From: Allacma fusca
Taxonomy: Eukaryota > Arthropoda > Collembola > Symphypleona > Sminthuridae
Direction: 5' to 3'
DNA: 64,000 nucleotides
Assembly (NCBI GenBank): GCA_947179485.1
Contig: OX359250.1
Coordinates: forward strand, 42,974,600-43,038,599
Shown here: piece by piece, positions 8,590-19,091 of the stretch
Layout of the letters: every line of letters starts with the position of its first letter
Numbering within the stretch: position 1 is the stretch's first letter
Notes under the pieces: model-generated
The model's database searches: none
The model's input: only the letters and a program-made list of their open reading frames with translations
Told to the model about the DNA's origin: nothing
Translations under genes and position numbers: made by a program

Positions 8590-10910
8590 ATAAACTGTTA
8601 AAACTATTTATTTATTTTATACATGACATAATAGGTAACTGTAAGTTATAGAACCAAGTTCTTACACGAGTCATAATCATATATAACATTTGCAAGTATA
8701 TCATCACGAGTATAACAGTCATACAACGAGACAGTAAAATATGACAAGAAACCGATTTTTTTGGAATAGGACAATTTGGCATTCGTAGCAGTCAGCATCG
8801 ACACTTAGGATTTTCTTTCCTACGTTCGTAATGTTCAATTTTTGAACAATTTGGATAAAATGTTTATTTTTTCAACCATCAAAACAATCTAGATGCATTA
8901 AGTACGATCTAATAACTACACTCGCATGAGATTTTCCGTTATTTCCATCGTAATTGTTCATCACAGTAGTCGAGATACGCATACAAACTTTGAGAACCAG
9001 ACAAACGATTTTCCATAATTCTCTCTTTAGTGAGTGGATAGAGACCAGAGTGCGATTTAATTTTTACGCTTAAGCCGTCCCTCGATGGTGACGTCAAGCG
9101 ATAAACTTTCATTAGTTTCCATTTTTTTCTCTTCCACACTTCCAACACTAGCAAAAAGGAAAGTAATTGGGAAATCAGAGTTTGAGTCAGTTTGTAAAAA
9201 GCAACTCCTACGGTGTTATCACAAACGTTCAGTACGGAGAAAGTTATTAACGGTGTCCCAGATTTTGTACTTTACAACTCTTTTGATGACTCAACGGGAA
9301 TTTGATTGAATCCACTAAACAAATCCAGAGTGGAGAAATAAATAATAATTTAATAGAAACATTTAGAGAAGAAATTCGAGTTGTTAGGACAGTCTATAAA
9401 AAACACCTCTAAGGCTACGATCGGATGGATTAAGAGTACACTGTGAGTAGGGTACATATAGCCATAAGTTTGGACACACAAACATAAATAGTCGCGGGAA
9501 ATTGCAATACGGATTGACTAGAAGCTGAAGATACGCCGGACAGGTACCTTAGGGACTTAAATAATTCTGAAGGGTAGTCGAGGCAAAGTAGCTGTCGGTC
9601 AATTATTAAAATCCCTAAAAGAGTAGTATTATAAATTCATGAACTTCACTCATTAATATAATATGAAAATATAAGAAACTATAGGAAGGTCAGGAATAAT
9701 CTTATCATTTTACTTTCTCCAACGCCGAACGACATTTAGTATTGCAAACAAGTGACAAAAGATGTTTCTGTTCAACCAGCATTTAAGTTTCCGTTTACAA
9801 ACACGTTTATAAAGGAATAGTACATAGATACGTTTTCGCTTACATTTTATGATCCCAAAGCAACACAATTCCCATTTGATCCGTCTGAGAATTGCTTGAG
9901 ATCAGAGAAAGTTTGGTAGCAACCGTAGACATTAGGATTCGAGATACAACATACAGCATAAAGATGTACAAGTTGAAAAACACCTGAAGGAGGATAGGAA
10001 TTTTTATATATATATATATACAAACTTGAGAATTTTTAACGTCAGCATGAATACGGTAAATCCTGAAGCGATAATTTGCCCAAAGAGGAAGAATTTTCCT
10101 TCAGAATTACTTCCATTAAATTTTATGCTAAAACCCTCATGTGTAAATCCACTCATTCATTCCTTTAACTAGTAATCAATGAGTTTGTTTCAGTTAACCA
10201 CATTGGATACCAATCGGCAAGTTTTAAGATCTGACAAATTCACCCTTAAAGCAACACCAGCTGCAACCAATTTTTGTGAAATGACAAAGAAAATCATTTT
10301 GAAAGTTGAAATTAGGTCTGTTTTTGTTTTAAGAGTATTATTATCTCGTTAGGTAGTAGCGGGCTTGGACGACATCGTAATCCTTGAGCCTCGCTTTCCT
10401 TATACGGATAGAAGTACTCATCAGAATTCAGATCAATAAACGGTTAGGGAACTTGGCGGAAAGTATGACCAGTTAAGAAAGGAAATACAAACCCCAGCCC
10501 AATATAATCGCTCGATCTGTATTCAAAACTTCAGAAAATGTTAGGAAACAGCGAAAGATAAATCAGGAATGCGAGAAAATTCGATAGCTTAATTCGCACA
10601 ATATACTCAGGTTATAGGCATGCAGCCTAAGGTTAAAATCTTTTACCCAATATTATTCATTTTTCCAGTTCGAAACCTCAAGTATAACATTAAGAAAGTT
10701 GTTTTCAGACACGAGGTACACGATCACAGCTTGCCACATAAACTCTAGCTTTAGTTTGGAAAAGACAGTAAGCTCATAAAAATAGTCATGAAGGATATTC
10801 ATCTGGACACAATTTTTCTACAGAAGCGACAACGATTGTCGGAGCTTCTTCATTTCCGATTTCAGGAAGGATTTTCTCGATTTTTAAATCCTGACGCTTT
10901 TAAAAGAATA
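8590..10910. other. Intergenic DNA, no gene recognised
   Basis: AT-rich with no long frame. A short minus-strand ORF at 8939-9154 and a plus-strand one at 9085-9309 overlap and neither resembles a known family. A (TA)n microsatellite lies near 10008-10020. A weak similarity to 16720-16810 is noted under findings. Confidence 0.5.
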
Positions 10911-11081
10911 CCTTTTGTTGTCGAGTAGATTGAATGATTATAAAAGCTGAGTTAAATTATTGTAAATAATTTAAAAATGTAATATTCTTTAATTTTAAAT
11001 GAAAAACTTATTAACTTTTATGTAAAAAGTTGAAATTATGTTACATCAAGCCATATGATTATTACTATCAATGCTATATAA

Positions 11082-11239
11082 GATAGATAGATAGATAGAT
11101 ATTTATTCAGGTCGATTTCTGGCCTTGGCCCTTACAACCTTTTTGGGCTTTTACACGAATTCTTGAATTGTAGGGAAACGTTTCCCTACAAATAGTTAAA
11201 TAAAATAAGATAAAGTAAAATACCATTTTTTAGCGTCAC
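11082..11239 (-). other. LINE 3'UTR with perfect palindrome and (TATC)n tail
   Basis: In LINE sense it contains AATAAA followed by TATC repeats at the extreme 3' end. A perfect 20-base palindrome (half-site GTAGGGAAAC) sits at 11170-11189. Stem-loops near the 3' end are recognised by the reverse transcriptase in some LINE clades, so this could be the template-recognition hairpin; that role is inference. Confidence 0.6.
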
Positions 11240-13443
11240 TCATTCACAATCATTCATATAGTTTAAATACAGCTGTCTAATCTTAATTGCATAACACCAG
11301 AAATCATACATATTTACATACTCCTGGTGTGTTGAGTCCTGCTTGAACATAGCTGTTATGAAGTTGTTTCTGTTGCAGTTTTTAATGTCTTGTTTTAGCA
11401 GATGTCTTCCTCCTTTATAGTGTGGACACACTAACATTACATGATATATGTCTTCAATGTCATTTGTATTACATATTTCACATTTCGTGCACTTATTTCC
11501 TTCCCATATCCCATAGATTGCGTTCAGTTTGTATGACTTTCCTTTTACACTTACATAAGGTATGTTCCCCCTGATTGATTGCACCAATCTCACTACGTTC
11601 CACTGCAGAGCACTATTGAAATGGTGGCTTTTGTTTACGTGTGTTTTGATACTTGGGAAATGAGTAAACCTGTGGTTTTGCAGGTACTCTTTACTTAGAT
11701 TATTATACTCCTCTTCCATCTTAGCTTCGCAGAACATGTCTTTAACATAGTACATCCAGTTGTATTTATTTTTCACATTATTCTGCATTTCCTTGTAACA
11801 ATTTAGGCTTATGTTATTTTCGTCTTTATTTACGATTCTTTTAATTAACTTAACTGTGGCCTTGAAAATGTGACCTTTGATGTTTACCATTCCCGTTTCT
11901 AATCTTAAAATAAACCCAGGTATTAGTTTTGAGGCATGCAGTATTGTTCTAAGGAAGTTGGTTTGAAAGGATACAATTTTGTCCAAATAACTGAGTGCCC
12001 ACACTGGGGCACAGTAAAGGAGTACAGAGCTTACAAGTGTGTTGAAAAGTTGTATGTGTACATCTATGTTAGTTGTGCGGCTCTTGTATAGTATCGCCAA
12101 TAGTTGACTTTGAGCCTGTTTGGACTTTTCTATGAAGAGTTCCAATGTCTTATTGAATTTTCCAGTGTAAAAGAAGGGTACTCCCAAATACATATAAGAG
12201 TTTACAATTTCAATTTTGTCCTCTCCCCAAACAAATTTGTCCTCTTTCTTTCGGACACCACTCTTTCTGAATATCATTATTTTGGTCTTAGTCAGATTTA
12301 CGGTAAGATTGTTACATTCAAAAAATACTTTCAGTATATTTATTTGTTTCTGCAGCTCTCCCTTAGTAGATGCCACAAGAACCATGTCGTCGGCGTATAG
12401 CAAAATAAGTATTTCAATTACTTTCATTTTTATACCTGTAATTTTACTCACTCTGAGTATACTAACAATTTCGTCAATATAGAGGTTAAACAGGGTGGGA
12501 GATAGGGTTTCACCCTGTAGTACACCCGATAAAATGCTAATGTATTCCGTATATCCGCTTGCAGTCCTTATTTTTGTCTGTGCCAATTTGTATAGGTCTT
12601 GTATTCTATTTATACATTTGCCACTCATACCTAATTTCCTCAGTCTTTCCCACAGTTTGTCATGAGTTATGGAGTCAAATGCCTGCGATAAGTCTACAAA
12701 GAGTGTATATAGCTTGCCTCCCTTTAGTTGCAGGCGCTTGGATATCATGCATTGTAATGCAAATACGTGCTCGGTGCAGCCTTTTCCTTTCCTATACGCT
12801 GCTTGGTTATCGGACAGCGTGTTATTTAAATTACAGAAAAGGTTAAGTCTTCTTGAGATAATATTTGTGAACAACTTAACTAATGTATTGAGCAAGCTTA
12901 TAGGACGGTAGTTCTTAGCATTATTTATGTCCCCTTTTTTGTGTATTGGGGCAGTAATTATTTGACCCCAACTATGAGGTATGCCTCTGACAAGTGTAAC
13001 ATTTAAACATGTTGTAAGATATTCATATAACTGTTCTGTTAGATGTTTGTAGACCTCGTTTGGTATCCCATCCGCTCCTGGAGCTTTATTATTGCTTAGT
13101 GTCTTTATAGCATCTACTACTTCCGAGATTCTAATTTCCATGTCAAGTATGTAGTTGGTGTCAGGCTTGTGACTAGTCAGTTCGTTGGTAACAATGTAAA
13201 TGTCTTTATCACTTTTTTTCAAATACTGCTCTAAAATGCTCGAGCCATTCTGCGTCTGTGATGGTATTGTTTACTACTTTATATTTACTCTCTCTGAAAG
13301 TGTTCAAGGATTTCCAAAATTGAGCAGAATCAGTGGCTTTATTTACCTTATCTCGTAGATCACTATAGTATTCCTTCTTTCGATTCATGCAGTGTTTGCT
13401 ATATTCTGTTTTACTCTTATGTACTTCATTTATTACGTTTGAC
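11240..13443 (-). pseudogene. LINE ORF2, C-terminal part: reverse transcriptase and zinc motif
   Basis: Reverse transcriptase copying element RNA at the nicked target. Visible RT blocks on the minus strand are APGADGIPNEVYKH, APIHKKGDINNAKNYRPISL, DLSQAFDSITHDKLW, SGVLQGETLSPTLFNLY and the catalytic LLYADDMVLVAS (YADD). The C terminus has a CTKCEICN...HVMLVCPHY Cys-His motif typical of I/Jockey/CR1-like elements. The segment 13209-13443 holds the endonuclease-RT linker (VINEVHKSKTEYSKH...). The two parts are out of register across an A7 run near 13214-13220, a one-base indel that disables the frame. The stop is at the 11240 end. Confidence 0.9.
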
Positions 13444-14359
13444 CAGAGCTTCTGCCGGGGACAGGGACGTCCCGTCGGGACACTGGACGGACCGGGACGG
13501 GACGTCCCCGGGGACAAAATAATTGTCCCCATGTCGTATTCGGGACGGGACGGGGACACAAAAAATTGTCCCCATTATATTCGGGACGGGACGGGGACAA
13601 AACAAAATGTCCCCATTATATCGGGGACGGGACGGGGACAAAAAAAATTGTCCCCATTATATCAGGGACGGGACGGGGACAAAACAAATTGTCCCCACTA
13701 TATTCGGGACGGGACATGCTTTTTGGTCGTGTATATAACGGGACGGGACGAGCAAGCACAGCAGAACAAGGATAACGTTTCAGCTTTAATGCTCATGAGT
13801 AAACTATTCTGTGAACACTATTTCACCTTTGTAGAAAATGAGGCTTGTTGCTCAAAAAGTTCAGGAAGAATCTTCTCGATTCTATAAATGCGTTTTTTAT
13901 GTGTTTGATACAAATATTTTTTTACGAAATTTTCCTCATGTTCCGATTTTCGATATGAGAATGTCGACAACTGTTTTCAGTAATTATCGGGACGGTACAG
14001 GAATTTTGTTCACATTCCACGATTTTCGGGACCGGGTACAATATTTTTTTTTAATTTTGGGGACGGGATGGGGACAAGGTTGTTGTCCCCGTGTCCCGAC
14101 TTTCGGGACGGGACCGGGGACGACGTTTTTTAAAAAGTTTGGGGACGGGACGGGGACAAGATTTTTGTCCCCATGTCCCGACTTTCGGGACGGGACCGGG
14201 GACAACGTTTTTATAAACTTTTGGGGACGGGACGGGGACATGGTTTTTGTCCCCGTGTCCCGATTGTCGGGACGGGACTGGGGACAAAGGTTTTTTAAAA
14301 ATATCGGGACGGGACGGGACGGGGACGGGACAAGAATTTTGTCCCCAACAGAAGCACTG
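13444..14359. mobile_element. hAT-like non-autonomous element, 'GGGAC' type (916 bp)
   Basis: Perfect 8-bp duplication CGTTTGAC (13436-13443 and 14360-14367). The terminal inverted repeats are CAGAGCTTCTG... and ...CAGAAGCACTG. Both arms consist of tandem, degenerate GGGACGGGACGGGGAC units spaced by 'AAAATTGTCCCC' words (about 13450-13730 and 13985-14345); the centre is unique and non-coding. The many ORFs here are artefacts of the repeat. It interrupts the LINE ORF2. The 8-bp duplication and CAG start fit the hAT superfamily. Confidence 0.9.
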
Positions 14360-14367
14360 CGTTTGAC

Positions 14368-15437
14368 CAATTACCCTCGGTTCTTTTCGCTTTCCTCAAT
14401 TTTCTTATAGCTCGGTTTACTGCAATTTTTTTCTCTTTACAACTATTATCAAACCATTTTGGGGCTACTGTTTGTCCTTTCATATGCCACCCTTTACAAA
14501 GCATTCCTGATTCTAATGCGGCTTTTGTTATTAAGTTATTCAGGTTCTCAAAGCTGTAATCAGTTCTACTTAGGTCACCTTGCAGTCTTTCTAAGGTATC
14601 TTTGAATAACCTTGCTTTGTCTGTGTTCCAGTGGATTCTATTGCATTCAATTTTTTGATTAAATTTCCCTGAGTACTTATCAAATATAATCTGAACTGGG
14701 AAATGGTCTGATAGTTCTGCCTCAAGTACTTCAAAGTCTAGGATTCTGTTGCATAACGTTGATTTACATATTGCTAGATCTACACAGCTCGCTCCATTTC
14801 CATTGCAGAAGGTTATTTCCCCATCATTGTCAGAGTTTGTTCTTCCATTCAGTATTACAAAATCATTCTCCAAGATTAGGTCATTTAAAATTACACCTCT
14901 TTTGTTAATGCAGTTATCTTTTGTATTTCTAACCTCACGTATATTTAGAGCATTTATGTTTGAACTTAGATTTAATAAACCGCATCTCGCGTTTAGGTCA
15001 CCTATAATTATCACATTCGTATTTACATTTTTTAATTTTTGAAACATTATATCTAATTTGTCATCATACTCGGCTTTAGGGGGTATGTATGAAAAGGTTA
15101 TAAGTAAAGGCTTTTTTTGTTCTACCTTAAGTATACAAAAGTGTATGCCTGTCTCTATTACATTAATTTTAATGTTTGTTTTTGCCCCTATAATAAGTCC
15201 TCCGCTACTTCTTCCCTTAGAGTTAGTTCCATTAATCGTAATTAGGTTATACTTATCTTCGATTTGCTTTAAATTTACCCTGTGCCCTTCCCTCAGCCAA
15301 GTTTCAGACATACAAAAAAGATCAGGATCCTTACCGATTAAAAATTGCATCTTTTCAAAAGAATTTGTCACTAGCCCATTGCAGTTCCAGTAAATAATTT
15401 TACTGACGTCATCAGGTTGTAAGGGTTTGCCATTTCC
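14368..15437 (-). pseudogene. LINE ORF2, N-terminal part: APE endonuclease
   Basis: Apurinic-like endonuclease domain that nicks target DNA. Motifs in order: IIYWNCNGL (the N of NCNG is catalytic), LFCMSETWL (the E of SETW), IIIGDLNARCG (GDLNA) and ELSDHFPVQIIF (SDHFP), each characteristic of the family. The frame has no ATG before the first motif and lies in the same register as ORF1, directly after its TGA stop at 15438-15440, so read-through or reinitiation is likely. It is cut on its 3' side by the hAT-like element at 13444-14359 plus its 8-bp duplication. Confidence 0.9.
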
Positions 15438-16112
15438 TCATTTGGAGGGTTGTCCAGTGTAGTGTTGTTGCCACTCATGTTGCTCTCTTGTAGTCTTCCT
15501 TTCGTTTCTTCTCTGGAATTTTTCTTCAGCCACTCTTGGTGGATCGTCTGGGTTAATAAAGACCTTGATATTCTTCATCCTTAGTTTCTTTCGGGCTTCA
15601 AATACTTTATTCCTGGATGACACTTTTGTAAACTGAATATGTATACTTCTTGGTCGGTCCCCTTTCTGTTTGCCTATTCTCTTCAGTATGTCTATCTCTG
15701 CATTTCTCACCTCGAGGTCATCCACAATAAGTTTTCTTACTTTTTCCTCAAGTTGCTCTGTTGTTTCTCCTGTGTTCTCACTTATTCCCGTTACAATAAT
15801 GTTGCTTCGTCGCATCTCCATCCAGAGTCGGTCGTTTTCTCGTTTCAGGGCTGTGTTCTCCGTCTCCAGCACCTCGCATCTCACATTTACCTTGCTCATC
15901 TGTGTTTGGATTGAGTCAAATTTCATGTTCAGTATGTCCAGTTTTTGCAGAATCTTGTCCGCAATATCTTCTCTAATCTCCCGGCTGCTGCCGTCGTCAG
16001 CTTTTCGTTTCTTGTTCTCCATTTCATTTGTTGTAGCAGGGAATTGCATTAGGGTTTGTGCCCTGTGCTGTGTGGTATATACATTCTCCGGTGATTCTCT
16101 GGGGAAAACCAT
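15438..16112 (-). CDS. LINE ORF1 protein (coiled coil plus RNA-binding domain)
   Basis: An intact frame of 224 residues. Residues about 40-100 form a Leu/Ile heptad coiled coil (ILQKLDILNMKFDSIQTQM...LETENTALKRENDRLWMEM). Residues about 105-185 match the pattern of L1-type ORF1/Transposase_22 RNA-binding domains (RRSNIIVTGI, DILKRIGKQKGDRPRSIHIQF, RNKVFEARKKLRMKNIKVFINPD... read in short pieces). The tail is basic. ORF1 protein binds element RNA and acts as a nucleic-acid chaperone. The stop is a single TGA followed in the same register by ORF2. Confidence 0.85.
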   Translation of the reverse strand: MVFPRESPENVYTTQHRAQTLMQFPATTNEMENKKRKADDGSSREIREDIADKILQKLDILNMKFDSIQTQMSKVNVRCEVLETENTALKRENDRLWMEMRRSNIIVTGISENTGETTEQLEEKVRKLIVDDLEVRNAEIDILKRIGKQKGDRPRSIHIQFTKVSSRNKVFEARKKLRMKNIKVFINPDDPPRVAEEKFQRRNERKTTREQHEWQQHYTGQPSK

Positions 16113-16712
16113 TTTGTTATTAGTCCGTGCTTTTTAGAGTGTGCAGGCTCGGGTCTTTCCTAAAGGTTATATAAGAGTATTCAAGACTTATCTGATACTG
16201 GTGCCTGGCCAGTTACCGAGCGATGCAATGCGTGTTTTCAGCTGTGCATAATGTTGTAACCGCCAGGCTGTTGCCGATGCCTTCCTTAGCTTCTCTTTTC
16301 ACTTCAGACACTTAACTTCTATTATCACTTAACTTATTTGACTGTAGTACTGATAAGAGAGCCCTACTGGTTTTGATGTTTACTGCTTGAAAGTCAGACC
16401 AGAACTTATCAATGCTATATAATGTAATGCTTATGATTTGGAATGAAAAACAGTGTGGACAACTGTATAAGTGGCAGTGCGAGACAAGCTATGATCGATT
16501 ACACATATTCGATACTGATAAGTCTTTTCACCGTGCTATTGTATCTATTGAGAAACAAGTGATAATTGCTAATTAAAGAAGTAAATAATTGTTTGTAATA
16601 CATGCTGAAGTACTTCTTGCATTATTTTGTATAATTGTTGCTGAATATAAGTTCAGCTGGTCCTTCATATTAAAGTGAAAATTAGAGGAGCTAATCGCAG
16701 CCTAACACCTTT

Positions 16713-19091
16713 CACCAACATGTTGAACTTGAGTATATCCACTCGTTCATTCCGTTGACCATGAAAGTCGAATTCAGTTTAAACTATGATTGCACGTTTT
16801 GGATCACAGATAACGCATTCAGAATGTCACCGTTCGAAAGACCCGTTAGAACTTGGACTTGGTGACAAGTAGTAGCGTTTATAAGAGAGAAAGTTTCCTC
16901 AAGACTTTCACCATCTGTTACGTTTCTCATAACTCACAAAGCACGTAGACACAAGTGAGAGGTACAAGTAGGAGAAAGTCCAGAATACTTTCACACCCCT
17001 CTCCAGAGATACGTAGCTCACAAACACAATTAGGAATGGCACCTTTATTTATTATGCAGATAAACACAGCAAGGAGGAAACACAAATAGTTTCCAACATA
17101 AGTAGTCCAAATTTATAATAAATTCTGAAACGTAAGTTCGTTCGGGAAAAATACCGGATTGACGTTTATGGAAATGAGGAGCAAGATTTTGCTTTGCCAC
17201 ACATACGACATGATTTGCAGCAGTTTCAGTGGATTTAAATCGCGTAAGAAAAATCCGACTTCGACCTTTCTATTAAATAATGACCATGATAGGAGTATGA
17301 TTCATAAGTGATAGCAAACCTCAGTACATAAGGTTAGAGTATTTTTCTTGGGAATTCGAACCAAAGCGTCGGAAGATACTTCCATAATTGATTTGTTCTC
17401 GTCCATCACACAACTTTGGAAAGTCCCATATTCTACAGGGCAGGCTTCTCCACATGGTAAAAGTTCATATTTATGATTGAGTATGTCCTTTAAGAGACAG
17501 TTAAACGGAGAATTTAGCATGACCCATGGAAGAGTTTGAAACTTTTAGTATCTCATCACACACTTTTTAGTTAAGGATAGAGGGTACTTGGGTAAACAAC
17601 CAAAAAGGGTAGTGCCAAAAATTAAGGATGTACAATCATGACATGTATTTCAAAGATTAACATTGCTTATAACATTGAATCTCACACAACACATAACAAC
17701 CCTATCTCAAAGAAAAGTATTGATAAAACCGACACTGAACGACACATACAGGTATAACTTTATATTGGACCACGGTTTCAGAACTTAGTGGAGGCGACCA
17801 AAACGATAAGGAAACGCGACCCTAGTCTGACCACGGTCAATAGGAAAGATATAAATTCATTTCGTCATTACACCCCAGACATATACTTACAGTCGCAAAT
17901 GTCATGTAATATGTCTAATTCCAGTTTCCCTAGTGCATAATGCTAGGCAAATAATGCTCCAATTTTTACCAGTGTCTCGGAGACAGCAGCAATCCAACTA
18001 AGACAAAACAATTCAATAACCACATTTCCAGTAACCAGTGTTTTCATCCCAATCCCAAACAAAGAATGTTTAGCATGCATAAACATATTTAGTAAATAAC
18101 AAGGGACAAAAATATCATAATTTTAATGGCAATAATTTCTTCCACATTAATGCCGAATTCAACTCCACCAGACACTTCAGTGATCAATACTTTGCACAAG
18201 GATACTTGTTAGTTCTTGTTGCTATCGCTACGGAAAATAGAATAGGAATTGATCCAAATGAGCTTCACAACTGTTATAAACACATGAGTCCATTGTAAAC
18301 AAATATGAAGGTATACCCATATCTGTAATTACTTGTATATCATCTCGATGTAAACCCATAAATTTGTTGTAGATTTTCAGAAACGTATGATGTAAACCTT
18401 TAACAATATAAACATGCTGAGTAAGACAGATGAATAAATCTCTTCGTCCACTGTCTTCACTCTACATCCATATAGTGTATAGAAACAAGTTGTCCACACG
18501 AAACGAAAGTGGAAATGATAATGATACGCGAACGCTCCAAAATGTCAAAAGTACATAATGGTAAGTGAAATCATGAATATTCAAACAAAATTGTAACACC
18601 GGCTCATATTGAACCAGGTACAACGTCAAGTAATAACTCAATTAGATATTTTTGATCATTTAGAATATTATTGGAAAAATTAGGTCTCACTTTTTCGTCA
18701 TTCACAAAGATGACCCATGAAATATAATGAGATGAAAATGTTAAATGATGAAACAAAATTCTTGTCCGATTATAATGAATGAACATTGAGAGATGATCAA
18801 AATGAGATGAACATAATGAAATTTATTGTCCAATGTTAATAACAAATGTACTTGAGAGATGAATGTAATACCAATAATTAATGTAAAACATGTATGAAAA
18901 TGATAAATGTACAGAAACATTGTAAACATAACATTGAACTTGAATTGTCGAGGTCGACAATGACCAAGAAGAGGAATGTTACATATTAGGAATAAGAAAG
19001 GAATTACCTGAGTCAGATTTAGATGAGCACGCAAATAAAAGCCTACGTGAGAACCTGACTCAAGACAAACCAACGGAAGTTGGGCAATAAG
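16713..19091. other. Intergenic DNA, no gene recognised
   Basis: AT-rich sequence with no long frame. A 72-codon minus-strand ORF at 17302-17520 is Cys-containing (CGEACPVEYGTFQSC) but has no exon context. Nothing else supported. Confidence 0.45.

Larger units (their letters stand above)
1..8590 (+). mobile_element. Unclassified compact purine-rich block with overlapping plus-strand ORFs (virus-like or retroelement-like fossil)
   Basis: The plus strand is rich in A and G and poor in T, unlike the AT-balanced DNA from about 8.6 kb onward. Short to medium plus-strand ORFs succeed and overlap one another for about 7.5 kb, often with ATG-TGA style overlaps, while the minus strand holds only shadows. 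Low T alone lowers stop frequency, so ORF length is weak evidence. Stronger support comes from protein-like features: heptad coiled coils, an Arg/Ser-rich segment, CxxC pairs, hydrophobic segments and a dibasic RTKR-S site. I saw no reverse transcriptase, integrase, polymerase, helicase or capsid motif, so the family is unknown. It appears broken in roughly ten places. It is open at the left edge of the window, and its right limit is set only by the composition change. Confidence 0.45.
11082..16406 (-). mobile_element. Full-length APE-type LINE (non-LTR retrotransposon)
   Basis: Flanked by a 16-bp target duplication TATCAATGCTATATAA (11066-11081 and 16407-16422), with a (TATC)n 3' tail just inside the left edge. 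On the minus strand the order is 5'UTR (about 290 bp), ORF1 (coiled coil plus RNA-binding-like domain), then ORF2 with APE endonuclease, reverse transcriptase and a Cys-His zinc motif. Length without the inserted hAT-like element is about 4.4 kb. It looks full-length but is inactive: ORF2 is split by the hAT-like insertion and has a frameshift in an A7 run near 13214-13220. The I/Ingi/L2-type clade is uncertain. Confidence 0.92.
10916..16707. mobile_element. Solo LTR (copy 1), split by a LINE
   Basis: The ends are TGTTGTCG and CCTAACA, i.e. TG...CA termini, flanked by a 5-bp direct repeat CCTTT (10911-10915 and 16708-16712). Removing the LINE at 11082-16406 and one copy of its duplication leaves about 450 bp that matches, in inverted orientation, the solo LTR at 23016-23476. 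This fits a solo LTR of an unidentified LTR retrotransposon family; no internal region is present. It is older than the LINE it contains. Confidence 0.85.

Noticed and set aside
8939-9309. Two overlapping short ORFs on opposite strands
   Set aside because: No splice signals, no recognised family, and each is the antisense of the other; coding status unsupported.
13387-14410. Several plus- and minus-strand ORFs of 70-190 codons over the GGGAC array
   Set aside because: All are made of Gly-Arg-Asp-Gly or Ser-Pro-Arg repeats dictated by the GGGACGGGAC unit of a hAT-like element and run into LINE sequence by chance.
17302-17520. Cys-containing minus-strand ORF (72 codons) as a channel or toxin-like exon
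   Set aside because: The Cys spacing does not match a family I can name, and flanking sequence shows no exon structure.
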